64,000 nt of DNA from Diphasiastrum complanatum (taxonomy: Eukaryota > Streptophyta > Lycopodiopsida > Lycopodiales > Lycopodiaceae), in assembly GCA_029204225.1 (NCBI GenBank), contig CM055099.1, forward strand, positions 51,975,298-52,039,297, in the 5' to 3' direction. The position numbers and the translations under genes were made by a program. Within the stretch, counting starts at the first letter, position 1; each line of letters opens with the position of its first letter. Below the pieces are notes generated by a model. That model saw only the letters and a list, made by a program, of their open reading frames with translations, was not told the DNA's origin and ran no database searches. Shown one piece after another: positions 1 to 10,900 of this stretch.

Positions 1-194
1 TGTAAGGCCTTGTCCTATTAGGACATTTTGAAAGTTCAAGCTTGTATGATTGGCATTATGAAAGTTTAAGAAATATGTATAAAAAATCTTTGTCTAAGTT
101 ATGTCTAGGGAAAAAGGTAAATGCATATGCTAATTTTGTTAAAGTTATGTTTCATGGAAAAAGACTCATGAATTTACTACTGCATGTCTAAGTT

Positions 195-635
195 TTGTTG
201 TATCAATTAGAGACCCAGATATTGAGATAACTCATATTGTAAGTTTGCTAACACTTTAAGTCAATGCTAGTGGACTTGTATTGTGGTCCGAATTAACTTG
301 TATTTCAAGTTATCTAGTTGAGGCTTCAATGGCTTAGTGGACGCTCCTAGTACTTTGAAGGCGATCAAATGTCAAAGGAGGGGGCCGTAGTTTCCTAGAA
401 ATTCTCCTAAGAGGAGGTGGAAGTAGGTGGAGGGTAGGGTATTAAGTAGCCACAACTAGTGATAGGTCACCTAGGGCGTACTTGAGGTTGTTGGAGACTA
501 TTGTAAGGTTGTGAGACAATCCGATTTGGTAACCCTTATTGTACTTGGCATTTGGGAAGGTTCATTGTGTGATTGTTTGTATCATCGGTAGTAGTGTCCA
601 TGTATGATAGACCTCAGGATCAATTACCCTATAGC
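195..635 (+). repeat. Direct repeat copy 1, probable diverged Copia LTR
   Basis: This segment is recognisably similar, in the same orientation, to 5893-6366. Shared landmarks are CAAATGTCAAAGGAGG near 366, a TTGTGTG-type stretch near 565 and ATCAATTA..CCCATAG-like sequence near 620-635. Together with the Copia protease remnant to its right and the Copia integrase remnant before the second copy, it is best read as one of two diverged LTRs of a very old element. Exact ends, TSD and TIR are not visible. Bases 1-194 and 636-1216 hold nothing I can recognise. Confidence 0.5.
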
Positions 636-1216
636 ATTTCAAAGCATCTTTGTTCTTGAGTGCCTATGAATTTTGTGTGCCATCCTAGATAAGGAGAGGT
701 TAGAATACCCTCATAGTGCATCTGATATGTTTGGTGTGCCAAATGTACAATTGGGTAGAGCTTGCAATGCTGCATCAATCCACAAGTGGGGCATTCAAAG
801 AAGTTGCAGACTCTTCGCTTGGTATCTAGGTTATAGATTGGAGAAGATAGGAGTATTTCTCCAAGGCAAGGTGATAAATGATGATCATTATGCAAGTATC
901 CATGCACAAACTTACATTGGGCATTGAAATATGAGGAGGCCTTGATTTACTTCTTGAAATACTTAGGTGCTACAAAACCTTAGTTTGCAAATTGCAATAG
1001 TTGAAGACATTCCTACTGTCAACCATACTAATCATTTAGAGGAACTACATCACCCACATCTGCTCATCAATTCTCTTGGCAAGAATATGTTCCAATTGGG
1101 AGAAAAGTAAAACCATAGGGTAAGAACCCCACGTATTGGATACACCCATATCACATTTCATTTTCAGTTGCTTCAATGTAGATTGCTTGTGTGAGGATGG
1201 CTGGCAATTGCTGCAT

Positions 1217-1670
1217 TGATTCAAGGGCATTCGAGCACATGAATCCACATAGAGATGGCTCATGTAATTTATTGAGAAAAAGTGTGGTTAGAAAGTGCCC
1301 CTAGGAAATAATTTTTAGGCATGGGTATAATTCCATTATGATGTGTGATGGGGAAGTAAGAAACATCAAGGATGTATTGTATGTAGGACTGTTGCCAAGT
1401 GCTCTAATTTTTTTCAGCGCATTAACAAATCAAATGATGAAGGTCAAGTTTAATGACACAAAGTGCTTGGTAAAGGATGCGACCAACAACTACAAAGTCA
1501 TGGTTATATAAGTCAAGGAAGGAAAGTTGTAAAAATTGAATAAAGTCCAACAAGCACTTGTGTCAATTATGGAGTCAGAAGAAAAGCTATGGCATGAAAG
1601 GTATGGCCATTTGGATTATGAAAGTTTGCCTGTGCTAAAGAAACATGATATTCCTTATTTCAAAATCTAG
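1217..1670 (+). pseudogene. Copia protease / GAG-pre-integrase remnant
   Basis: Reading the + strand with frame changes gives a Copia aspartic-protease start (IDSRAFEHMNPHRDG, where the family has DSGA..HM) near 1235-1280, the IKDVLYV segment near 1365, and the GAG-pre-integrase signature LWHERYGHLDYESL near 1588-1630. The catalytic DSG is DSR and there are in-frame stops at about 1510 and 1530 and after DIPYF, so this is dead. The element continues only at about 5.49 kb, after gypsy-derived DNA. Confidence 0.75.
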
Positions 1671-1712
1671 TCATAAAATGTCATGTACTTATATTCCTGC
1701 CTTAATGTGAAC

Positions 1713-1945
1713 ATGTTGGACTTGTAAAGGGCTCACACCAGCCCTGTGGTGTTTTCCTCATAAAAAAGACACATGTCATATGCTCACTGGGACACTTGGT
1801 CCAATGCATAAGTAACACATGTTAGACAGTCCTACTCACTTGCCTACGTGTTAGAGTATTTCCAAGTGGTGACTGTCAGCTATGCTCGGGTATGCCATGT
1901 GTCAATGATAGGACAAGTCAAGGTTGATTGAGTGCTTGAGTTACT
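1713..1945 (+). repeat. LTR-like remnant carrying a motif seen at two other loci
   Basis: The segment begins TGTTGGACTTGTAAAG and ends in a roughly 50-base block (1891-1940: TATGCCATGTGTCAATGATA.. to ..GAGTGCTTGAG) that also occurs, diverged, at 4884-4934 and 43646-43695. The 4.9 kb copy lies just after a gypsy polypurine tract, which suggests that all three are LTR pieces. Bases 1946-2400 contain no ORF of note, only a TATA-like CTCTATAAAAGC near 2316. Confidence 0.35.
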
Positions 1946-2408
1946 GCTGGGGAGATGGGCCGCGGTGGATCGGGCCAGTCGAACAATCGGATCGGGACGA
2001 TCCTACTACTGCACGAAGGCAGCCGTCCCTAATTCCCTTTGTGCGTGCACTACTACAGCAGTAGGCGAACACAAAAGTAAAGTAGAGCTTAATTGCACGG
2101 TTGTTTGCGGAAGCCGAAGAGCAAACAATCAGACAAAGCAGTAAGGATGTCAGACAGGAAGATGAAGTAGCAACGCATACAATTCTGACAAGAACTCTGA
2201 ACGTAATGAAAGAAAGTGATTGATTCAGATTAATGTATAGAAATACACGTCAGTTTGATGCTATGAGCACAAGACAATAGCAGACGAAACCGCGTGCTCC
2301 GGAAGCTAACTCCGCTCTATAAAAGCTATGAGCTTATAACTGACAATCAATCTGAAAGAAAGAATCGATGCATGAAAACATCTACAGTGTCTATCTCTCT
2401 GTAAATCA

Positions 2409-3030
2409 CTATAATTGACCCACTTGCTTAATCAAATTACAATGGTCATCTATATACAATTTACGTAACAAATTGTTTCCCCTCAAAGTAGATAGCACAG
2501 TCCTAAAGCGTTGACCTCCTTGGGCATTAGGCCACCCATACAACACTTTGCCTTTTAGAGCACCAACCCCATTACCCTTTTGGCCACCTGGAGCTTGCCT
2601 TGACATTGGCCTTTGAACTTCTTGAATTTGAGCTTACCCCAACACATTTGGCCCCCTTGAGGCTAACCACTAGAGGTTCCCATAGCTGGTTCATGGGACT
2701 GCTTTCCATCGCTTCCCATCTTCATAATAGATAGTCGTGTGAATGGCATTCTAGGCAGTATGTGTTTGCTCCTTTCGCACAAAAGCCCACAAACTCTCCC
2801 TAAGTCCTTCAATCAAATGAAACTCCTGTAAATACATAGGCACTTCCTTAGGGGTTCTCAGCAACACCTCTCTATATCGATCAACACACTCTTGAACCGA
2901 CCAATTTCCTTGCTTCTATCCACTGTTGCATGGTCTCATCAAGAGGCACCCAATTCTATACAACCATCTGTCAAAATGCCTCCCATGAATTTGGTACAAG
3001 GCCATCCTTTTCAACTTTCCTCCACCATCA
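2409..3030 (-). pseudogene. Ty3/gypsy-type gag remnant, minus strand
   Basis: On the minus strand, about 2900 down to 2770 reads ECVDRYREVLLRTPKEV..YLQEFHLIEGLRESLWAFV, with the spacing of a retrotransposon gag helical domain (YLQEF..L). Upstream sequence near 2960 resembles the preceding gag segment. A G/Q-rich, possibly CCHC-adjacent stretch follows around 2600-2450. There are several stops. The orientation is opposite to the gypsy pol that starts immediately to the right, so two insertions abut here. Confidence 0.5.
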
Positions 3031-3039
3031 TTGTGCTGA

Positions 3040-4612
3040 TTCATGTAATCTTAGATAGCGACCAACAGGTATTCTTATGTGACTTTCAGTTTATTCCAGA
3101 AGTTTCTATTTCTAGTTCTTTACAACAAAAGTAAATAAATTAGAAACTTTATTGTCTAAATATAAAGATGTTTTTTCTGAAGATTTACCGCATGGTTTAC
3201 CACCTAGCAGAGATGTAGATCATGTAATAAACCTAGTACCAGGTACAGCACCTGTTTCTAAACCTCCGTATCGGGTTAGTCGAACAGAGGATAAAGAAAT
3301 AACTGAGCAGTTAACAGATTATCTTGGGAAAGGCCAAATTCAGACTAGTAGTTCACCATGGGCCTCACCAGTCCTTTTGGTGAAAAAGGAGGGGTCTATG
3401 CGTCTTTGCGTAGATTATAGAGCCCTCAATAAGGTCACAATAAAGAATAAGTATCCAATGCCTCAGGTAGACGAGCTGTTTGACCAACTCGACAAGGCTA
3501 AGTTTTTCAGTAAAATTGACCTTAGATTGGGATATCATCAGGTCCGTATAAAAACGGAAGATGTCCTGAAAGCAGCTTTCAGGACTCGTCACGGTCGTTA
3601 TGAGTTTAAGGTGATGCCCTTTGGGCTCACAAATGCTCCAGCTACCTTTCTGACCTTGATGAACAGTGTCCTCAGACCATGCTTGGGTAAGTTTGTGGTC
3701 GTATTTTTAGATGACATCCTCGTCTACAGTAAAACGAGGAAGGAGCATCTTAAACACCTCAGAAAGCTTAGAGAGCATAAGCTTTATGCTAAGAAACCTA
3801 AGTGTGAATTCTTCGTTGAAGAAGTAGCTTATTTGGGTCACATTATCTCAGCAGATGGGATTAAGATGGACCCCAGTAAGGTCAAAGCCATACTCAGTTG
3901 GCTGAGACCTCAGAATATTTTAGAATTACAGATCTTTCTAGGTTTGGCGGGATATTATAGACGATTTGTCAAGGAATATGCTCATATAGCAGTTCCCATG
4001 ACAAATCTTCTTAAGGGGAAGGGAAAGGAGTTCATATGGGAGTCCGCACAGCAAGAGAGCTTCGATGCTCTCAAAACAGCCTTAGCTACAACACCAGTTC
4101 TAAAAGTCGTCGACCCCAATCAGCCATTTGTGGTCGAAACAGATGCTAGCGACTTTGCAGTTGGTGCTGTACTAACTCAAAATGGACGATCAATTGTGTT
4201 CGAGAGTAAAAAACTCGAGCCAGCACAGACTAGGTACAGCGCCTATGAAAAGGAACTCTTCTCAATAGTTCATGCCCTTAAGACTTGGAGGCATTATTTC
4301 TATGTTGCCAACTTTGAGGTCCTGACAGACCATGAAAGCCTCAGATACCTTTGCAATCAGCCTAAGCTCAGAGGTCGGAAAGCTCGTTGGGCTGAGTTAA
4401 TGCAAGAGTTTGATATGTCTATCAGATATAGACGGGGGAAATTCAACACAGTAGCAGATGCACTTAGTAGAATGCCTATGATAAGCGAGTTGAGTTTTAC
4501 TCAGATTCGTAGTGAGTTACTGGAGTCCTTGAGAGGGAAGTCCAGCATGATGCATTCTTCTCTACTTAAGGGGAGGGAGTGTTACGAGCATGTAACCAGA
4601 GCCGAACCCTAG
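3040..4612 (+). pseudogene. Ty3/gypsy reverse transcriptase-RNase H ORF without integrase
   Basis: The main open frame runs 3116-4612 with no internal stop. A short pol segment upstream (about 3040-3131) is in another frame, so one frameshift lies near 3131. Domains in order: linker [13 protein letters not shown] with [44 protein letters not shown] and the catalytic box [11 protein letters not shown] (about 3700-3735); connection [13 protein letters not shown]; RNase H with [31 protein letters not shown] and TDHESLRYL; then the usual end ADALSRMP. The catalytic aspartates of both enzymes are present. The frame ends in a short tail that reads into the LTR. Protease and gag are not joined to it and integrase is absent, so it is a deletion derivative. 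Confidence 0.9.
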
Positions 4613-5090
4613 AGAACACAGGAGGTCAGATACCACAGTCAGGGTCGTGTTCAGCGTACACGACCAACAGGGCAAGACAGTGTGAGTAGTGTGCTCCGGC
4701 ACGGTCCATAGTCATGGCGGGCCTAACATAGGCCCCGTCAGAGCCATGTGGCCGACACTTGGCAGTATGCATGCTACCAGTCCTCACACTAGGCTAGGAG
4801 GGGCTTGCTCCATATCAGGGAGTAGGCAAGGTTGGGTGGATCAGTTAGTGTTTGCCCTACCGTTGTGTTGATACCTCTAACAGCTATGCCACGAGTTGAC
4901 GATAGGAGAAGTCAGGGTCAAGTGGGTCTTGAGGTAGGAGGGCATGGGAGCTTAAGAGGGGGAGCCTCTTGAGTATGCCTCATCTTTCTACTATGCAGTA
5001 GGTGGCTGGGAGGAGACTTAGCAGCAATGCTCTTAGGTGTTTATGTCAGGATCTTGATATGTACTTTTAGGAAAAATCAATAAAGTGGAT
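4568..5090 (+). repeat. Gypsy polypurine tract and 3' LTR (right end approximate)
   Basis: AAGGGGAGGGAG at 4568-4579 is a polypurine tract. It is followed at 4580 by TGTTACGAGCATGTAACC, a plausible LTR start. The block contains the motif shared with 1.9 and 43.7 kb (4884-4934) and an AATAAA-like AATCAATAAAG near 5077. The right end and a TSD are not resolved. Confidence 0.5.
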
Positions 5091-5270
5091 ATTTGGTGCC
5101 TACTTTGGTGTGCATAAGATTTTTAGTTGCGATAGCTTTGTGCGATAAAATGTGTGAAGCATGTTGTTTTGGTAAACATCATTGGCTTATGAAAGATGGA
5201 TATTGTTGAGCTATGGAATTCTTAGAAATTGTTAATTTTTTCTTGTTTGGGCCCACCCATATTATGTCTT

Positions 5271-5326
5271 GTGCATGTGCATGTGTGTGCGTGTGTGTGT
5301 GCTGGGGGGCGGGGGGGGGGGGGCTT
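5271..5326. repeat. GT-rich microsatellite followed by a G tract
   Basis: A (TG)n-like stretch with interruptions runs into GGGGGGCGG and an uninterrupted run of about 13 G. It is simple sequence and G-quadruplex-prone. No gene is seen from 5090 to 5490. Confidence 0.85.
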
Positions 5327-5492
5327 TGTTTCATGATATTTTTGAATGACTCAAGAAAAACATGAACTTGTTTCTTAAAGCATTACTCAAAACTTGAAGT
5401 ACTTGCATGAAGCAATCCAAAGTCCTTGTTGAGAAGCATTTGGTCTTGTTGCTTGCTAACTTGTACTATTGTATTTTCTTTGTTCATACAGA

Positions 5493-5616
5493 GGGCCTAC
5501 ATCCCTACAAATTATATGATCCAAGAGCCAAGAGAGCTTATATCAACGTAGGTGTAATATTTGATGATCATATCTCTACTAAGGATGAAGAAAGGCAAGA
5601 AGAAAGAGAAGAATAG
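5493..5616 (+). pseudogene. Copia post-integrase segment remnant
   Basis: The reading EGLHPYKLYDPRAKRAYINVGVIFDD matches the conserved segment after Copia integrase (family form: KAYRL.DP..KK..ISRDVIFDE). It is 3.8 kb from the protease/GAG-pre-integrase remnant on the same strand and probably belongs to the same broken element. RT and RNase H are not found after it; the second direct repeat follows. Confidence 0.6.
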
Positions 5617-5892
5617 ACTCCCGTTGTGAAAAGGGCCAAAAGGAGAGGATAAAGGCAATATGGTTTGGAGAATAAGCAAGAGTCAATATCAAGAAAGGAG
5701 ATGCCTACACCATGATTTCATGGTCTCCTTCAATCCCCTAGTAAGAAGAAGTTGCCTAGTTTGTATTCACAAACAATCGAAGAAGGGAAAATCTTGGAGA
5801 AGGTGAAACAAGCAAAGCATGAGTGAAGGGAGCTATGTTACTTGCCTTATGTGTTACCCTATGGCTTAGAGTCTATGTGTCATTATATATTG

Positions 5893-6366
5893 CTTGTTGG
5901 GTTGAGCTATGACCCAAACGTTAAGATAGACTTATCTTGTAAGTTTGTCCTTTAAAATTAATGGCTATTGGGTTCAAGTTGGAATCCGCATTATTCACTT
6001 GTACTACACGTTGTCTACTCAACGTGCCAATAGGTTAGTGTAACTTCCTGTTCTATGGAGACAATCAAATGTCAAAGGAGGTGGAGGTAGGTATCTACAA
6101 GTTTTCTTAGCACCAAGTGGAGAATAGAGGATAAACACCCTATCATGCTAGCCTAGTGCTAGGCCATCCAAGCCTGCCATAGGTGTGGTGCTTGGAGATT
6201 ATACTAAGAGGCTGTGACCAGTGTGGTAAGCCTTGTTATATTGTTTTTATGTTTATCAGCAAGTTTGCTATACCTACTTTTTAGTGCTCATTGTGTGTTT
6301 GTTTGTATCTACAATAAGCAATAGTAGTGTGCATGCACGACATGCCTTAGCATCAATTATCCCATA
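5893..6366 (+). repeat. Direct repeat copy 2, probable diverged Copia LTR
   Basis: This is the second copy of the 195-635 repeat in the same orientation, about 5.7 kb away. Landmarks: ATCTTGTAAGTTTG near 5935, CAATCAAATGTCAAAGGAGG near 6062, and CATCAATTATCCCATAG near 6350. Divergence is considerable, so the insertion is old. Bases 6367-7059 show no gene and presumably belong to the upstream intron of the ethylene receptor. Confidence 0.5.
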
Positions 6367-7059
6367 GTTTGGAGTTAGCAACCTTGTTGATTTTGCAACA
6401 TGCTCTACTAGGATGAGCTAAAACATTGCCATTCTCAAAGATCTTGGTCTTGAGCACACAAGGTACTATGGTGAACACTCAGATTGCCATTGCTATGGAC
6501 TCGTGAACATTTCTCTTTGAAGATGAACTCTCCAAAGACACGAGGAAATCAGACCAATAAAAAGATCAATGCCCATTACGTTCCCTAGAGTATACGATTC
6601 ATGTGCAAGTGATCTATTGCAAATCAACCTAGATCATGCATTCGTCATTTACCTTAGCAACACCATTGTAACAAAGAAACACATTTTGGAAACTTTTGAA
6701 ATGTTTTGAGTTTGAAGATAGTTTTGTATCATTTTGTTCCAACAAAATTAGGGCTTATTGATTATTCAATGTTTCATGTAAATCTCATCATTTTTTCCAC
6801 TAATTTACTATCATACCTATTAGTAATTTGAATTGCTAGTGGGCATGTGGTTATTTCAGTTATGATCAACTTTCCCAATGTGATAGATTTAGGGTCTACA
6901 TATTGTTAGGGGTTTTTCCATATCATAGGTTTTAGCGATCCTTACATGCTTTTAGGAGTTTTTTACCCCATTCACTTTCGAACAACCATTCATCAACGTT
7001 TTTCGTCCTTTTTTGTGAGTTGTCTTATGGAAAACCATAAGAAATTGATTTGATGTGAG

Positions 7060-7974
7060 AGTGCATTTCATTATGTCAAACAATCTGTTAAGATATTCTT
7101 AGCACGTGATGAGGCATTGCAGACTGCAGAGTTGGATCTTGAAGTGGGAAAGATAAGGAAAGAAGAGGAAACATTGAGGCACGTTCACTTTCTTACTGAT
7201 GAGATACGAAGTTCATTGGATCGCAACACAATACTGAATACAACCCTTGTTGAGATTTCTCGCACTCTAAAGCTAGAAAGTTGTAACATTTGGATGCCAA
7301 AGCTTGGGGGAGAAGTCTTGGAGCTCAAGTATAAGCTAGGATATCAAGAAATACCTCCTTTCATGATTCCAGTGATCGACGAAACAGTGAGGCTAGTAAG
7401 TTTAAATGATATGTGCTTGTTCATAAACCATGCTGAACATGTTTTTGCGTCTAGCTTTTTTGTAGTTTTTGTAGCTAAAATAATAACAAATGAATTTCTT
7501 TATGTTCTAGTCCAATAAGACCTTTGTAAGAGTATTGTTTTCACAAGATAGTAATTAAATGTGGATAGGTTTGTGCAAATGCCTTGTTGAACATGTGTTG
7601 CTTCATCTAGTTTTCTTTTGTAGTTAAATATTGTTTTTTGTCTTTCATGTTTTAATCTTAAAGGGACTTCTGTACAATTTTTGTGTTTGCAACATAGGAA
7701 TAAAATGTGGATATGTGTCAGATAGGTTTGTGTAAATGCTGGTGCAACTGTTGTTTCAAGTGGAAGTGCACTTGCAAGACTTGGTTGCTTATATGAAAAT
7801 GATGATGGCCATGTTGCGGCTGTACGACTTCCTTTACTGAGTACTGCAAGTTTTAATTGTAGCCCTAAAATTGAAGAAGCAACAATGTTTGCAATTATGG
7901 TCCTTGAGCTACCATTTGGTAGGTTGCAATGGTCCAAACATGAACTTGAGCTAATTGAGGCTGTTGCTGACCAG
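7060..7974 (+). CDS. Ethylene receptor exons 1-2 in window: coiled linker and GAF domain
   Basis: The frame is open from 7054, after a TGA at 7051. Residues VKIFLARDEALQTAELDLEVG match the linker after the last membrane helix, followed by EEETLRHVHFLTDEIRSSLDR and the first half of GAF (LKLESCNIWMP). The donor is CTA|GTAAGT at 7395/7396. The next exon opens at 7726 after ATAG and completes GAF (SSGSALARL, AAVRLPLL, FAIMVLELP, WSKHELELIEAVADQ), with donor CAG|GTACCT after 7974. The true left boundary is uncertain; acceptors ending at 7059, 7092 or 7102 are possible. Confidence 0.82.
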
Positions 7975-10900
7975 GTACCTTCTCTTGGTAATATCTCCAA
8001 TCCAAGTTGTAATTCAAGATTGCTAGGCTCTTAGTCAAATCTTTTGAAAGTGGATGAATTTTTACATGTTAAACTAAATATATACTACCTTGACAATTGG
8101 TGATGGAGATTGAAGCTTTTGGGCTCTTAAACTAGCATTCAGATGGTTAAGTTTGTCAATTTCTAACGATGAGGATTTGCTTGGTGATTACACTTCAATA
8201 CACTACAAAAGTGCGTATATAAAAATTTGTAGAACCGCTTTAAATCTTAGTACACGTTGGGATAGTTTGCATACTTCTAGCTAGGGATTGATAATACTAC
8301 AAGGTGAATATTTCCACCCACATTAATATTTGTCACTTGGTGCTCCATTTTATTCAACTCGAATCATAGGTCCCGCGGTACTGGGTACCGCGGATCCCGG
8401 TACCGCGGGACCGTACTGGTACCGCGGTACCATGATGGTACCGCGGTACCATAATATATTAATATAATTAATATTTAATATTTTTTGAAATTTTTTTAAA
8501 CCTAATCTACCCGCCCCCCTCGCTTCTTCTCTCCCAATTTTTTTCCAGCCATCGTTGCCCTGCCTTCGCTACTGGTTTTGCTGCCCTGTCTTCCTTGCCT
8601 TGCGTCTGATTTGCGTCGCCCTTCGCCCACAGACCGCCCTGCCTTGCATCTGATTTGCAAGAACCTGCCTTCGCCCATTTTCAGCGTCTCTCACATAGTG
8701 TACCCTGCTGTTTTTTTTCCAGCGTTTTGTCCTTAGTTTTCTCCATCGCAATGGTGCAATCCGACCTTTCCGGTCTGTGGGACGAGGTAGACATTGTCAG
8801 GCGGGTTGCCGACAAGGCCAACAAGACCGGTCAGAAGATCGTGCGCTGCCGATACTGTCTCGTCGAGTTTGCTGCATCCCTCACTCGCCTTAAAGGCCAT
8901 CTGCTCGGTGCACGCGCCAAAAATGGTGCCACCTTGAATGCTGCCCCTTGTGGCAGCATGACCGTCCCCGACAGGCAGCGACTACTGGACACCTACGGGC
9001 CGCGGCTCGTGGCAGGGGAGAACACCATTTCGGAGGGCGTTCTCCGATTTTGCACCGCTCCTTATGTGACTAACCCAGAGTTGCTGCCTGCTTGGCTGGC
9101 ACGCACGAGGAGAGGGAGTGCATCCTCCTCTGGTCCCTTTGCCCCTCAGACAGCTCTGCCTCATGCACCCCCATCTGCTCAGATTCCGGTGGATCCCGTC
9201 CCATCGCGTCCGACAGTTGCCACTGCGGTTCCACCACCACCCACTGTTGCTCGCACTCCACCAGTCTACGACTTTCTCATGGACTCTCCGCCACCCGAGC
9301 AGGCCCAGGATGGTACTGGGCGGGCCTTCGAGGATGTGGAAGAGATCCCTTCTTCCTTCCCTTCCCATCCGGATGACCTCCTCAGCCAGCAGTTTTCGTA
9401 CCCCATGCCAGATGTTGCCCCTCCACCAGTGCACCCCACCTATGCTGCTGCACCCATCCCTGCCAGTGCATCCCACTCTCCCCATTCCACGTCTACAGCC
9501 GATGCATCCACCAGCGCCCAGCCTGTCGCGTCATCGTCCATTCCCGTCACGGTTGGTGCACCGTGCTGGAGGTCCACCACCCGTCGTCCACCAGGGAGAG
9601 CCCTCGTGCAGCAGACCATTCGCGGCGCGCATCAGCCGCACATGGACAGAGAGGCCACACAGGCCGTGGCCAGTCTGGTTTACGAGCTGAACCTGCCCTT
9701 TGCCATCACCGACTCTGAGCCCTTCAGAAGGGCCTTCCGCCTTGCACAGTCTGTCAGCCCTAGCTGGAGAGTCCCTAGTTCAGAGGTTGTCCGCACACAC
9801 ATGCTGAGGGATAGGGTCGAGTCCTTGTCTAGAGAGATGGAGCCTCTGCGTCGGCACTGGGCCACTTACGGTTGCAGCATCATGTCCGATGGCTGGACTG
9901 ATGTCAGGAGGAGGCCGATCCTCAACATACTGGTCTCCAGCTGCATGGGCACACAGTTTTTGAGGGCAGTGGATTGCAGCAGGGGGGGGAGAGTCATATC
10001 TGCAGAGTTCATGTTTGATGTCATCAGGTCTTCCATCCTAGCCATAGGCCCACAGCATGTCGTCACGGTGGTGACGGACAATGCCACGAACTGCATTCAG
10101 ATGGGTGTACTGCTAGAGGCCGAGTTCCCTCATATTGTTCATACCCCCTGTGCAGCCCACGGCATAGACCTTTTGATGGGGGACATTGGAGCACTTCCCT
10201 GGGTTAGAGCCATCGTCCGGGAGGCCCTCTTCCTGGTGACTTTTGTCACCAGAAAGAGGCGTGTTCTTGCCATGTTTCGGGTGTTTAGCCATCTGGACCT
10301 CCGTAAGCCAGCCCCCACGCGCTTTGCATTCGACTTGGTGGTCATCGACCGTTTGATCAGGTGCAGGGCCCAGCTTCTACAGATGGTTGCCAGTGATCTT
10401 TGGGGTGCCAGTACATTTCCGCACACTGAGGATGGGGAGCACTTTTCTTCCACGGTGAGGGGAGACCAGTTCTGGAGGGATGCACAGACATTGTCAGGAC
10501 TGCTTCGACCACTCTACATTGTGCTCCGCATGGCTGACAGCGAGGGGTCGACACTTGGACTGGTGTATGAGCTCATGGACCGGATTGGACAGTTCCTGCA
10601 GCTGCCCATCTTGCAGCCAGAGAGGTAAGCGGTACAGTGTTGCAATTGACCTTTATCTTTTCAGTACTTGCTAGTTTGTTTTTCTGTCAATGTTAAGCTT
10701 TTTCGTAATGCCCTAAACCACATGCCCCTCACCTGCAGGATGACAGAGCTGAAGTTCATATGGGAGACGCGATGGAACTACTTCCACAGGAGTATCCATA
10801 GCGTTGCACACATGCTGCATCCCCTCTTCCTCTCTCCGACACAGATCGCAGACAGGGAGCTCGAGGCCGATTGGCTTCAGTACATTCACAGGGTGGGTCC

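Noticed and set aside
1-7050. Ethylene-binding transmembrane exon of the receptor
   Set aside because: I looked for a hydrophobic three-helix segment with the Cys/His copper site upstream of 7060 and saw none. The stretch reads as retroelement remnants.
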